A DNA stretch of 64,000 nt, taken from NCBI GenBank assembly GCA_947561585.1, contig CANNZV010002592.1:74311-138310 (forward strand). Direction: 5' to 3'. This document shows positions 12,061 through 24,487 of this stretch, one piece after another (position 1 is the first letter of the stretch; each line of letters opens with the position of its first letter). The translations under genes were made by a program, and so were the position numbers. The notes under the pieces were generated by a model, which saw only the letters and a list, made by a program, of their open reading frames with translations, searched no databases and was not told the DNA's origin. Source of the DNA: Caprella mutica (taxonomy: Eukaryota > Arthropoda > Malacostraca > Amphipoda > Caprellidae).

Positions 12061-13369
12061 TTGTCTTTTTAATAAGATTAATATTCACAATAATTTCAAT
12101 AACATTAATATTCACAATATTTTCAATAACATTAATATTTCTCTTTTAAAAATTAATCGCACAAAAATTGAAGAGTACTTTAACTAACTTTATTTATTGT
12201 GTATTGAAGTTCATTGAAGATATTAAAAAGATTTCAAGTTCAAACACATGAAAAGAAAGATGATTTATACATATTTGGAATTCAAACCAATATATACACA
12301 AGTAATTAAATTCATCAAGCCCATTAGAGTAGCTAGAAGCTAATCGGGCAACTTACAAGGTTAATGGATATTGCATACTTTTGCGGTTAAATAAGCCTCC
12401 CTACTTACCTTTTATCAACAGACTAAGTTTAAAAATCAGACTCTTTTGTGACCTACATTTTATCACTCATATATTTGAATTCTAAACCATTTCTATTTCC
12501 CTTTTTCGATCTCCTTTCTTTGAAAAAAAAAAATCACTGCCATTGAACAATAAACAACTCTCATTTAAATATTGAGATTGCACAACTTGCTTTCAAAATT
12601 GCACACTGCAAAGCTGTAGAACATAAAATACATTGGAATTAAATAGGAGCAATTTCAGTGAACTCAAGAAAGATAAATGATAGGGATTGTGCTGCCAATA
12701 TGTAACAATATATTATTATTGTTTGTGTTATTTTCATTGTTTTTAATTTATGAAAGGATAATTATTAATATAGGATTGCACAAGGTAATGATAACAGTTC
12801 ATTCATTTGAAGGTATTATTTTTCATTTTTATGCACAGGTACTAAGATTATTATTATAGATTTTAAATATGTAATCAGGATGTCAGTACTATGATGAGTT
12901 TTCAACCTGTCTGACATATTAAGTAGAATGTACTGTTCGACTTTCATAAACAATATTGGATTTAATTTTGTTATTCGTACATACTATTTGAAAAATGAGT
13001 ACTTGTGAGATATACTATAAATCTTTTCATAAAATAAAAATAAATAAATAAATGCCACGTAAAACATTATCTTCTGCAATTTGCAAAGGTAATAATCTTA
13101 ATCATAGAATCAGTTCATAAAACTCCCTTTCTATCATCCATATGACAAAAATATTTTGTCGTCAATATAACATGTCAAATGCTTTTAAACAACAAACTGT
13201 ATGGGAGGCAATTAAGTAAGTGAGCTACAGTTATTGTGATAGCGTTGATTGGAAATACTGTTAGTGATATATTTTCTCATAACATTGTTCGACTTCAGTA
13301 ATAGATGTAAGCAACTCAACATCTTTAAATTATATTCAGAAAACTAATTTAAATATTGACAGTTGTATG
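12061..13369. other. Intergenic DNA with a small tandem repeat
   Basis: Around 12,075-12,145 a ~30 bp phrase containing TAACATTAATATTCACAAT is repeated about three times. The rest is AT-rich with no feature. Confidence 0.5.
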
Positions 13370-14347
13370 GAAAGTGACGCTCACCAGGAAAGTGACGCTC
13401 ACACACAAACGCAGGAAAGTGACGCTCACCCCAATCCTGAATTTTGTTTGCGGTGTGCGATGGCACACCCGCCCAGTTGAAAGGTAAAAGGCCTGTCCCT
13501 GAAGTGCTTCTTCATGTCGACTTGACTTGGAGTCAAAATATCCTCGATATACGATTTTGCGTTAACTTTAGCACATTTTTTGACGAAAATGTGAGGAGAT
13601 CTTCAACTTTCAGAGATGGCAGACCAAACCATCACAGAGGTAGGCTTTTGGTGACGGAAAATAGTCTTAACAGATGGAGGGATACTGTCAGTACTTTTTG
13701 CCAAAACTCTGTCGTTCTGGGAGTTTAATTTGGTCTCCACAGTAACATTTTCTCATCCGAAAAGACGATCTCACCAGCCTGCGTGCCATCTTTCATTGCA
13801 ATCAAAAGAATCTTTGATCTATTCAGGCTCTTCGGTTTCTGCAAGTCCGTGAGCTGTTGCATGTTGGTAATTTTGAAGGGGAACATCTTTAGGTCTTCTT
13901 TGACGATGGATCTCACACTTCTTTCGTTGATATCCATGATCTTAGCCATTATTCTCATGCTTCGCTTGGGGTTCCACCTTATCCGCTCCTTTATAATTGC
14001 TTTGATTTTGGTTGGAGTGCGTGCAGTGAGAGGTCGTCCACACCTGGGTCGATCATCTGCTGTCTCCAGTTCTTGGTAGCGTTTAACAGCATCCCTAACA
14101 GTCGATTTCGGTGCTTTTAACAGCTTAACAATCTCTGGGTTTGTTTTCCTGCGCAGTGTAGCTGAATAATAGCCTCATGTTGACTCATTATTACAATTGA
14201 CAATGTAGATTTATCAAAATTTAGACCTGGAAAATTAAAATATATGATTATAGGAAGAGAATGAGATATAAATGGATAAATTTAATAAATAAATAACATC
14301 TTTAATATAAAAAACAAAATTTGATCGGGGACTTTCTCCGCACTCTG
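13370..14347 (-). mobile_element. 3'-truncated DD37D mariner element
   Basis: Minus-strand copy of the same mariner family as 46,618-47,911. The right (5') end is intact: GGGACTTTCTCCGCACTCTG followed by TA, matching that element's terminal repeat GGGACTTTCTCCGCACCCTG. Homology runs leftward through the transposase and stops at about 13,406, before the third catalytic Asp region and the other inverted repeat. At the break, a 16 bp string GGAAAGTGACGCTCAC, which belongs to the transposon itself, appears three times (13,372-13,427), as if the truncation was accompanied by a local tandem duplication. Confidence 0.85.
13406..14188 (-). pseudogene. Mariner transposase pseudogene, DD37D type, truncated
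   Basis: Starts with an ATG at 14,188 (MSQHEAIIQL...) and runs into a frameshift after about 13 codons. A later frame (13,958 to 13,725) holds the segment around the first catalytic Asp, VFSDEK. The helix-turn-helix region (STVRDAVKRYQE-like) lies between them in another frame. The C-terminal third with the last catalytic Asp is missing. Frames open on the plus strand here (13,444-13,728; 13,783-14,079) are antisense shadows. It cannot encode an active enzyme. Confidence 0.82.
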
Positions 14348-15875
14348 TACAAACATTTTAGTCTGACGTGAAATTGGAAGTATTTGTCTAATTGTCTAAA
14401 TGTAATATTTAAGAATTAAATCAACTTCACATTTGATAGGGCATATCTCGTAAGCTACAATAAATTACGAGTTATCGGACGGTGTCACTTTTTACGATTG
14501 AATATAGAACTTTTTTATAGATAAATTTATGGAAAAATTTTTAAGATATAGAAACTAATAATTCCAATCAAGAATGTCCGTGTATCACAAAGTAATCACA
14601 AAGTACACGAATGCGATAGTGGAAAATAATTTTATTTGTTCATCAATACATTTATTGCAGCAATGATCACTTTATAATATTACTAAATATAGGCACGCTG
14701 TTGTATTATATTTCAATAAAAATTTCAGATTTTTACTAGAATTCTTAATAATAGGGAACATTTACCATGAAACAACAATAATTCATCAGCAAGAGATGAT
14801 GTGAGTAATACACAGTGAACATCAGTAAGAAAAATAAAAAATAAACACATGATAACCAAATTTCCAACATCGCAAGATACATGAGAAGAATAAGTACAAG
14901 AATTACATGATTACCTATAGATTAAATGCTCATCAGTAAAAGATGCAGGAGAAAAATTAACTCATGAAAGGTGTGATGAGATGACAGTTCTAGATGTTCA
15001 ATGGCTCAGAAAGGCGAGAGAATAAATAATGCAAGAGGAACGTAAATATATAAGAGAAAAAATGCGCGATAGCAGAGAATGGCAGGACTACTAGAAGCAG
15101 AAAGAATCAAAGTTTAAATATAACAAGTCAATTTGAAACTAATACTTTACAAAAGTCTACCTGCCAAAATTTGCGGATTTATGAAGAATATCGTTTGTCA
15201 CCAAACAAAAAAAAACAAAAAAAACAGGCGAATTACTTGCACTTCCACAGTTCGGATTGTGCTGAAAAGGTGAAGTCATTAAATTCTGTATAACCTATAT
15301 TCTTCTTTGTGAATTAAATTCATCCTGTGTTTTATATAGATACCATCATTTCATATCTATTGCCGCATGTGAGAGCTGATGTAATAATTAAAAGTTGACT
15401 CATTATTTTAATTGCTTAGTATAGTACCACCAGAAACAATTATATATATATTATAATTATTATATTATTATTATAGTTAAATTATATATATTATATTGAT
15501 TTTCTTTTGCATTAAAAATGTGATACCATCCGATATTTCGGAGTTTACCGTTTATCAAGTTTTATATTTCTAACCATAGATGGAAATGTTTAGTTATTAC
15601 TATAATATCTACAAAAGGCAATCACAAGAGGGAAGATCATTAGTTAGAAAAAGTTATTAAAATTCTTTTAGTGATGTCGAAATGTATGACTGTTCGTAGT
15701 TTCGCGATATTTATTTCACCTATTTCGTTTCACACTTTATGATTTGCATTTATTGAAAACATAATTATGAAAATTTGATGTTATAAAATTCATAATAATT
15801 ATTATGCACAGAAGAGAATTCATTTATCCAGTTGAAAATAAATAAATTTCATTTATATTCTTCTGTTATTTCTAG
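14348..15875. other. Intergenic DNA with one MITE end
   Basis: A single left end of the fold-back MITE family (ACGAGTTATCGGACGGTGTC) lies at 14,466-14,490 without a clear partner. The stretch 14.75-15.15 kb is purine-rich. No gene seen. Confidence 0.5.
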
Positions 15876-16021
15876 ATGATCCTGAGTTTGCAACAGGAGG
15901 CATCATCCGTTATGGTTCATCTGTTGCCTGTTCCAGAATATTCCTCTTACATTACCAAATGATGTGGGAATGGCAGTCGAACAAACAGAGAAATGGGGAA
16001 CAATTTGACTTCATTTATTAG
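15876..16021 (+). CDS. Candidate terminal exon of an unrecognised gene
   Basis: A pyrimidine-rich tract ending TTCTGTTATTTCTAG is a good 3' splice acceptor. Immediately after it, one frame (two bases of a split codon, then GAT CCT GAG...) is open for 47 codons to a TAG. The encoded segment is well mixed in residues, for example FATGGIIRYGSSVACSRIFL and MMWEWQSNKQRNGEQFDFIY. The stretch is visibly less AT-rich than its flanks. No family is recognised, and no partner exon or polyadenylation signal was tied to it. It may equally be chance. Confidence 0.25.
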
Positions 16022-16752
16022 ATTATATACATGCGTTCATTAGATCGTCCAGTAAATATACCAATGAAAAACTGTAGTAAAGATTAAAGACATGCAAACT
16101 TTAATCTTTGCATTGTAGGTATTTATTGTCATTGAATTTGGAAAGTTTTTAAGTTATTAAATTTCATACATTACATATAACACAAGAAATATGAATTTAA
16201 TTATACATTAAAGAAAATTAAGTATGATATGATTATATGATAAAATAATTAGAGTTATATTGAGAAAAATATGACGACGACGAAGATAATTCTACAATGG
16301 ATGTTTTCAAATATTTACTCTATCTATAAAATCGTATTCACAAAATATACATATATCAGAATAATTCCAGGATTGAATTGACGGCTATTTGTGATTTCAA
16401 TATACATACTTATAGACAATTTCATCTATTAACACATTCGGTCTGTAGAAATATCTAACATATTCATACAACATCAACAAGATGACAAATGGAAACTATG
16501 TCTCAAAGTGTACTTTCTTCCTTTCCTTTATATGCATAGAGACTGTGGTTCCAATTTGAGTTCCTAACTTTATCAGCTGTCAATTGTAGCTAAAGCCGAA
16601 CTTCAAACTTATCACAAACTACCGCCACAAAGAATCAGTGACAGTTTTTCTTGGTATTTCAGGATGAGAAACTCACTTCTATGGAGTCAGTGGGAAATTT
16701 CAGTACAAATTTTTAGGGACTGTGCCATATTTTCAATATGATCACAATAATA
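16022..16752. other. Intergenic DNA
   Basis: AT-rich, nothing recognised. Confidence 0.5.
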
Positions 16753-17717
16753 CAGGGTGGCGCAAAAAAAAAGGAAACCCATTTTCAAACTAGTTTATTT
16801 TAGAAAATATCAAAGTTAGAAATTTTCTAAAAAGATCATTCTATTTCTTTACTTCTATAAAGAATATTTATTTATTTTATAGATATCTTAAATGAAATTA
16901 GTTCGCCGTAATTTGTTTCTGCTATTCAAAACCCTCAAACTCAAATGCAGCTTTCAAAAGAGCAAAGATTTTTTGTGACAAGTTATTTAACACTGAAAGC
17001 TTTTAGCAGGTACAACCGGTTTTTGAACATAGCTTTCAAGAAAGATTTTCACCATCTATAAAACCTTATTGACTTATTTTAATAAGTTCAAAACTGAAGT
17101 AACCACTTCATTTTGAACAAAAAGCTATTAGGTCGCAGAAGATCAAAACAACACATGAAAACATTAATCTTATTCATGAATAATTTATTGAGAATCCAAA
17201 CATATCAATCAGAAGGAATGAATATTATACGTCACTAAAACCACATTTCACCGAATTGTTAAACACAATGTGAAGTATCATCCTTTCAAGAAGCATGTAC
17301 GGCTGTAATTCTTAGAACGGATTTACCGCACAGTCTAAATTTTTCAAGATGGTTTCTGCAAAGAAATGCTCGTTTTAGAGAAGACATTGTGATTGGTGAT
17401 GAAGAAACATTTCCGTGAATGATAGAGTCGATAAACAAAACATTAATTGAATGAAAAATATCATTTTTTAAATTTCACTACTGCTATATGGAAATAAATA
17501 ATTATACCTATTCTGAAGACCTTTTTTGTTTTTCGTCCTCGCGCAAGCCCTCTTTATTTAAATTTCTTCAATTCACTGTACGATGTTTAATTTTAGTTCA
17601 TGGAAGATACAAAAAAACTATACAAATAAAATTGTGTTTTTAGAAAATTCTAACATTAAAAGTTTGTAAAATAAACTAATTTGAAATTGGGTTTCCTTTT
17701 TTTTTTGCGTCACCACG
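16753..17717. mobile_element. Tc1/mariner-type element remnant with TA duplication
   Basis: Inverted ends: left CAGGGTGGCGCAAAAAAAAA, then GGAAACCCA-TTTCAAA-AGTTTATTTTA; the right end is its reverse complement, finishing TTTTTTTGCGTCACCACG. Both ends are flanked by TA (16,751-16,752 and 17,718-17,719). Length is 965 bp, shorter than a ~1.3 kb full element, so part of the interior is lost. The terminal repeats extend at least ~45 bp. Confidence 0.85.
17270..17460 (+). pseudogene. Transposase remnant (Tc1/mariner, DDE type)
   Basis: Within the TA-flanked element, a plus-strand stretch reads FQ-WF-QRNARFREDIVIGDEETF followed, after a stop, by ND-RVDKQN-like residues. This matches the region around the first catalytic Asp of arthropod transposases (DEAxFxLNGxVNxQN). 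Stops and frameshifts interrupt it and the other catalytic regions are not recognisable. It is non-functional. Confidence 0.5.
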
Positions 17718-17719
17718 TA

Positions 17720-20700
17720 GAGAATAATTGTTATTCATCTTTTTACTTTTAATTCAATTGATATCCGTGATGAATGAAGGTAGCATTGTTACCAATCATA
17801 ATCAAAGTTATATAATCTTTATACAGGCTGTCTCCGCATTCACAAACAAATCACGACTTATTTAAATTCTCAAATGGTAATTATACCGGGGTAAGTCACA
17901 ATCAACTACATAATTGTAACTTATTCATTAAACATTCCATTTTATATTAGTTATAATGAAACAACTAAGGCCGTACTAAGCCTATTAATCAGTGTTCCTG
18001 TTTTTGTTAACATAGTAATCAATTCTATTTCCGCGATGAAACTTCATAGTATTGTGAATTTATTAAAAGTATAAATTCAACCATATAGCGTGACTCTAGC
18101 TTAGTATAGGTGAATAATTAATAGATAATTTGGTTGATTCAATTTTATTATATTGAGCAAACAGTAATTTTTATGCTATGTAAAATATTTTTGGTTGTAG
18201 GGTAAGTTCCAAGTTACTGGTTTGCTCTATATTTTCGGACATTTAATGAAGAAAATTTTAATATTCTTTATTTTATTGTATTCTTTATTGAGAAACTGTT
18301 ATATACATATACATAATTGAAAAATTTGTGTTTGAAAAACTTCTGAGCCATTTGAAATAACTGTAAATAAATGTATTCAGAATTTGTCTAAAATCTTATA
18401 TAATCAATAAATTAAAAAATCCGTAAACAATAGATATTAAAATCCTACTTACATCTATCCTAATTGATATTATGGATTTAAAATACAAGTAAAATAATAA
18501 TTTATAAAATTCATTTTAATAATAATGTAAATCAATAAAGCATATTTTATATAAACACACTATATATATCAGTGCATTATTGGATCTAGACTTTATCATG
18601 TAGATAAGTTATTTATTACTGACGCAATATTTTTCTCATGTGCTCGAAGAATTCTTTAAAGTTCAAAAATGTCTGCAATTGACATGGTTGTTCATTTTCT
18701 TTTCCTGGTTTAATGAGAATGTTGTAGAGTGTTAGTAATCAGCCAACTGGAAATTATTTTCTTTGGAAGAATTCATACGCGGAATTGAAGGTTTAAAAAT
18801 TATTGAATGCCTGTGAAAGTAATAAAGATAAATGAAGCGGTAAAATGATTTGGAAATTGATACGGTTGGTAGACGCTTCTAAAACAAGCTTTAACGTCAC
18901 AAGAATATTCACACTAGATAGTGTGAATGGTGAAAACGTAAAGAAAATGATACCGTAAGACTTGAAGTGGCTCTAAAAATTCTTTAAGAGACAATATGAA
19001 ATTGGTAGCAGCTGAATAATAATAAGTTTGTAAACTGTATATGCGCATTACGGCACATTATATTTGTAAGGTAAGCATCTATTGTAAGTTTTTCAATTTA
19101 TTCATAAAAATATTATATAAAATGATAAATGTGAATCTCCAACAATTTTCGGCGCAAATCTTCCTGCACATAAAAGGTGATATGTGATCTCTTACCGCAA
19201 GATGGTGCTACTCATTACATTTCTACACAATTGAGAGTGTCTTTTCTTTGAAGTGTAATTTCCTGTCTTAGGAATGATAACACACGTACAGTCTCAGCAG
19301 AGTGATAGTGAGAGAGGGATGGAAAAATAAAGGTAAGAGAATGAGAGAAGGACAGAGAGGTATGAAAGGGAAGACTAACAATTTGAGGTGAGGAAGTTTT
19401 CCCTTTGAAGTTTATAATAGTATGTGATATTTGTAATGAATTCCGATTGCGTCATTTTGAACTTAATTTCATTTGAATTGTTCACCCTTCAATGTACTTT
19501 GTATCTATTTTAAATTCACTTTGAAGCTTCTTATTGATATAAGGTCTGGCAATGTTTAGTAGTTTTCATTTAACCATTTTAGTGATATTAATAACATTCT
19601 ATTGAAATGTTAGGTACCGAGGTGTTTCAAATATCTCTTAGGATATTTGTTCACCAAATTGATGGACTAAATTTTACATACGACAGAAGGGACAAAGTAT
19701 TTGTCAATATTCAAACAAATTATGTTTCGCACTATTGAATCGACATCCAACAGAAAATATATAGATAATATAGAAAAAATATGGAGATATAAATAATAAT
19801 AATATATTTTTTAGACTCATTTTCAGTGTTTATTTGGTTGCAGCGGGAAGTTTCAATGATTGTTTTCATTTATGTTTTATTTTAGTAACATTTACGAATA
19901 TTTGCTCTATGTAATCACAATTATTTGCTCTATGTAATCACAAATATTTGCTTTATGTAATCTGTACAGTTTATATAGATAGATAATATAATAGTATCTC
20001 TAATTTTTGCCATATTTCTATGAATACTGTTTAGTGTCTGCAATATATTATTCTTATTTCTATATATTGTTTATGTAACATTATCCAGATTCCATGTATA
20101 TTTACCGTATGCAATATTACCTATGATATACATTATATTTTTTAAAACAAATATTTACTGTATTCAAACTGTAATCTTATTTTAAGTGGGAGGAGAATAC
20201 TGTTACAAAAAGTCTATGGATTTTAGTCACAGTATTTGAATTACTTTTCCTAATGGAATTCAGTGTAATAATTTGTTAGCAATAATAAGCTAGATGGGCT
20301 TTGATTCCCTATTAACTATATCATTTTTCATTTACGATTAACTATCTTTACTATTAATTTACTCTCAACATTCTATTATTCTCCCGAATGGTGTTCTTTA
20401 TTATTAATTACAATTTATCTAAAATTGCAACTAATGATAACTGAAATGTATCAGGGTGACTAAATGTGAACAGAGGATTCCATAGTATTATTCATATATA
20501 TTTTTTAAGCATCTAATTTTTCTTCTCTCCATTTAGAAAGAGAAAAGCCTTTTCATCGGTGTGATCTATCCGGGTAAGGAATTTTCACAATACTGTTTCA
20601 ACATAACAAATTTTTAACGTTAATGGTACAATTTTGTTCGAAAAATCTGTCTACCTTAGTTAGAATACCAGAAAAATCATTTATTTTTGGATATTTAGAT

Positions 20701-21751
20701 ATTTATTATGTCTACTTAAAAAACTATAATCTATTTACAAATTTGAAATAAAACTGTGCCATTTTCATAAAGTTCTGAACAAACTGATATTATCATTTCA
20801 CAGACTCCAATATTACTTAGATACTGTAGGATTTTCCGTAGCTGCAGCTAGCATTTCGATAATGAAAAACCACCATTGGAATGTGAGTAGTGAGAAGACG
20901 CGAGAGGAATTCTAATTTAACTCTTCGTTAAGATGAACGAGAAACGGAAAAACCATCGGCATGAACGGGACACCAATTATGTATTCGAGTGAAAAACTTT
21001 CTATGGAAATAATAGTATGGAACCTAATTGTGGAAAATCTATGATTATTGATCATATATATTATCTTATTAAACCAAATATTATAGTATTACGAATTCAA
21101 AAGGTAAATTGATCATTGTAAAGAAATGTATTTGACAATTTCTTTAATTTATGAAGATTGGAGAGTTTTAAGAGAAGAACGATTATTTTGACAACGTTTG
21201 CAATTAAAAGTGTATAATTAACGTATGGTACATTCTACAAAATTTGGGAATTAGATTTAATCTGCATATGACAAAAAATTTATCTGATGTATAATGAACC
21301 TGGTAATATTCATTAAAATACAATAATCACACTAACAACACAACAACGATTATTCCAATTTATATGCCGCTTATTATGACTATTATACGACCCCCCGAAA
21401 AAACTAAAACTTCATAATAAAATTATTAGTAGGTGAAAACATTCGAGTTGATTAAAGTTATCTCGCAAGTATTTTGTCTGGAGAAATAGAGATGCATATT
21501 TCTAACTAAAGTTGCTAGTAAAAGAGCTTCCTTTTTTTCTGTATAAATAATTCAAAGAGGTTACAGCCATTGATACCGACTTGCCGTAGTATTGGCAATA
21601 ATTTCAAATCTTTTGGGACTACAAGAATAATGAAGTCAAAACACCTCATTATTTATATTCTGACAATAATACTGAGCTCTATAGTAAAGCACTATCTTAT
21701 AAAGTGTTCATATCGTTATACCAAAAAATTAATATATTCAATTTTGACTAA
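17720..21751. other. Intergenic DNA with minor repeats
   Basis: A single MITE end (GGGTAAGTTCCAAGTTACTGG) lies at 18,201-18,221. A ~23 bp phrase, TATTTGCTCTATGTAATCAC, is repeated three times at 19,895-19,965. A purine-rich patch lies near 19,300-19,400. No gene or RNA recognised. Confidence 0.5.
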
Positions 21752-21850
21752 TCTCCGGTCAAAAGATCCCGGTAATTCGATTGTCGGTCATTTGATCCCG
21801 GTACCATTAGTTCCCGGCCAATTGATTGCCGTTCATTTGATTCCCAGTCA
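21752..21850 (+). repeat. ~15 bp minisatellite (TTGATTCCCGGTCAA type), left
   Basis: About six imperfect units of roughly 15 bp with consensus near TTGATTCCCGGTCAA (GATCCCGGT, GTCGGTCATTTGATCCCGGT, TTCCCGGCCAATTGAT, TTCATTTGATTCCCAGTCAT). The same motif appears in reverse orientation at 24,412-24,487, so the pair may be the ends of one element interrupted by the piggyBac-like insertion. Part of a chance frame (21,570-21,905) runs through it. Confidence 0.6.
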
Positions 21851-21864
21851 TATTTTATGTTCAA

Positions 21865-23483
21865 CCCTAATGAGTTTGACTCTCAGAAACTACCGTAGAG
21901 TTTGACTATGTGTTAAAAGAACACATGTCTTATTTGTAATCTACGGTACTGTATTTTTTACAAGTTGTTAGTATATAGACTAAAATATTTAACATATAAG
22001 GAAAAATAAATACATAGGTATATAAGACATTGGCAACTGAGAGGGTGATCTCTGATTGGCTGGAAGAGAGAGTGCGTGTCTGTTTTCTCCATGAAAACGT
22101 ACGGACTGATGCGTTAAGCAGTACTAAGCTTTATTTCTTTCTATATTCATGATTATCAATATGTTGAATATTATTTACATGGACGCTTGACTTCTTATGT
22201 TTTTCTTATTAGATTGTACCTAGTTAACAATTAAACTTTAGTTTCATTTATAGTACCTTGGTATATTTAATGAACTATATATTTCATATGAATATTTTGA
22301 TGATTGAAATAAAACCAATTTTCCTTTTAAGTCAGTGTATATTGAACAAAACATTTGTATTTCATTTATATATGTCAGTAAATAAATTACACTAATAATA
22401 AAAAAAAGACTACTTTGGCATAATTCAATCCATTATAATGATGAAACAATAACATTGATACTATAAGTAGGTATAATACATGCAATAGCTATTTATTCTA
22501 CATGCAAATATGCAGCATACTAATTTTTTTATATTTATAAGACTAAAGTGGTAGACTAGAACAAAAAAATAATATATATTCCAATCTGATGAACTTTCAT
22601 CTCCAATCGTGTCTTCGAACAAAATGTTATTAATATCTTCGTCTGACAGTATCTTGGAGCGGGCAATCAAAAGTTCAAAGAGAACAACTAGGCTGCTGAG
22701 AAGAATTACGCGCTACTCCTTCCCTGAACAAGGTTGACGAGACACTGATGTTGAGTGGTCAGCCGCCAGCCAACCACAGCTGGCCGTGGTCCTCAAGGTT
22801 CATTGCCATTGAGAAAACAACATTTTCTGTCTTCCTTCTTGAATATCTCTTAAACGGTAGATTAAACTTACGCGTGAGTCAAAATAGAAATCTTTAGAAT
22901 TTAATAATCTATCGAATGGTATAAAAAATATTTCAAAGAAATGGTTATTACCACTGTTAAAAGAACAAAAATCTAACTAATATTCAGGTCGTTGTCCATT
23001 GATTAATGGGCACTGGTCATCATTTTCATCCGCTTTAATTACTGTAGCTAAAAGCCTAAAATAAGAACAAACCTAATATTGCATTAATAAAAAAAGAAAT
23101 AAAATGTCAATTATTTGTAACATAGCTTTCATAGGTTTTAATCAAAAGAATAGGTTTTCATATAAAGAATTTGTAGACTCAGCTCTTAGTAATATTTCGT
23201 TCTATTTCTATTCGTTTAACCTGTTATAGTGTATGAACCTTGTGAGCTGTACATACCCACATTGCCACACGTCGCCATATTACAATTAATTGCATAATTT
23301 ACATGATTTACGCTGATTTACGCCGATACGTAAATATTTCTAAACTTTTAAATAGAAAATTATGTTTGGTATTTATAAAGGAACAAAGTCAAGAAAGAAC
23401 GATAAATTTAAAAGGATTCCTTGAAAGATAGAAAGTAATTTTAAAAATGTGTGCTTAGAAAACACACGTCAAACTCATTAGGG
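21865..23483 (-). mobile_element. Non-autonomous piggyBac-like element
   Basis: The ends are perfect 16 bp inverted repeats, CCCTAATGAGTTTGAC at left and its reverse complement ending ATTAGGG at right. TTAA follows the right end and TCAA precedes the left end, consistent with the TTAA target duplication of piggyBac with one mutated base. Subterminal inverted motifs (TATGTGTTAAAAGAACACATG left; GTGTGCTTAGAAAACACAC right) add support. A short frame resembling a piggyBac transposase N-terminus lies on the minus strand. At 1,619 bp it is too short for a full ~1.8 kb transposase gene plus ends, so it is an internally deleted copy. Confidence 0.72.
22578..22670 (-). pseudogene. piggyBac transposase N-terminal remnant
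   Basis: The frame starts MIARSKILSDEDINNIL and continues FEDTIGDESSSDW. This acidic 'LSDEDI...DSDSSS' beginning is typical of piggyBac transposase N-termini. After ~31 residues the frame turns into AT-rich sequence (YYFFVLVYHF...) with no similarity to the catalytic domain and ends at 22,461. The GC-richer stretch 22,670-22,815 upstream would be its leader. It supports the piggyBac call but encodes no enzyme. Confidence 0.5.
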
Positions 23484-24411
23484 TTAAACAACTAGTATTA
23501 ATTTATTATTTGTGTATGTATTAATTACCCAACATATAAAGAAATAAGCAACTTTCAGTCGATTAAGTTTTTTAAAAAACTAGACAATGAGGGTAAAAAC
23601 AGCTAGCAAGAAATTAAACTTTTTTTTATTGAAATAAGTAACAATGAATGCTTTCAAATATACATTCAATCATTAAAAAATATTCAATGACGAAATCAAA
23701 TGTACAGGAATATCCCAATTTTTTACAACTCGCACATATGTAAAGTCAAATAAATAAGAAACGTGTCTCGTAATTATTAAATTCTCCTCTTAAAGTACAT
23801 AGTTGAGGACTAACTTTTGACAATATCATCTGTAGTTTTCATTTAAGCTGTTTTCGCTGTATATATTACAAACATTATCGTCATGCAGGTGGGATAGATT
23901 TAAAAGAATTCATGGTAAATAATTTAAGCATACTATTTACCATAAAACGATTTTCAAACTCTTCCACCTGTATGATTTACGTTTGCAATAATTACAGCGA
24001 AAAAAGATTTACTGAAAGTTAAGAATATTCACCAAGCCTATGAACGAATCAATCAATATATTGTTAATATTTCCTATCACCTGTAAGATGTTCTCTAACT
24101 AGTTTTAAATGTAAATTATTTTTAAATATAAAATATTCAATATGTTGCAGTAATCAGTTCAAGCTGCTTGAAATCTGTTAAAATTTTGAGATTTATTTTA
24201 AATTGATCCCATTATTTCAAATTTATCCCACCTGGTAATCAGTTATAGCTATTTGAATTCTATTACTCTATTATTTTATTATATGAATAGTCGATGTCTA
24301 TTTGTCTCACTATTTTTTTTTTAATTTTAAATAGTAGATGCCAATTTTTATATAGAATAAAGTTCGTATTATATTATTGAATGCTAATTATTTAAGCAAA
24401 CGAGAAATAGG
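23484..24411. other. Intergenic DNA
   Basis: AT-rich. Two short segments around 23.89 and 23.94 kb are partly inverted (TTCATGGTAAATAATTTAAG / TACTATTTACCATAAA). No gene seen. Confidence 0.45.
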
Positions 24412-24487
24412 ACTGTGAATCAAATGACCTGGGATCAATTGACCAAGAATCAATTGATGCCCGGTCCAATTGAATTGTCACAGAATT
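24412..24487 (-). repeat. ~15 bp minisatellite (TTGATTCCCGGTCAA type), right, inverted
   Basis: About four imperfect units (AAATGACCTGGGATCAATTG, ACCAAGAATCAATTGATG, CCCGGTCCAATTGAATTG). The orientation is opposite to the related array at 21,752-21,850. The flanking single-copy DNA of the two arrays shows only weak similarity, so their origin as two ends of one element is inference. Confidence 0.5.

Noticed and set aside
13444..14079. Plus-strand frames of 94 and 98 codons
   Set aside because: Antisense to the truncated mariner transposase.
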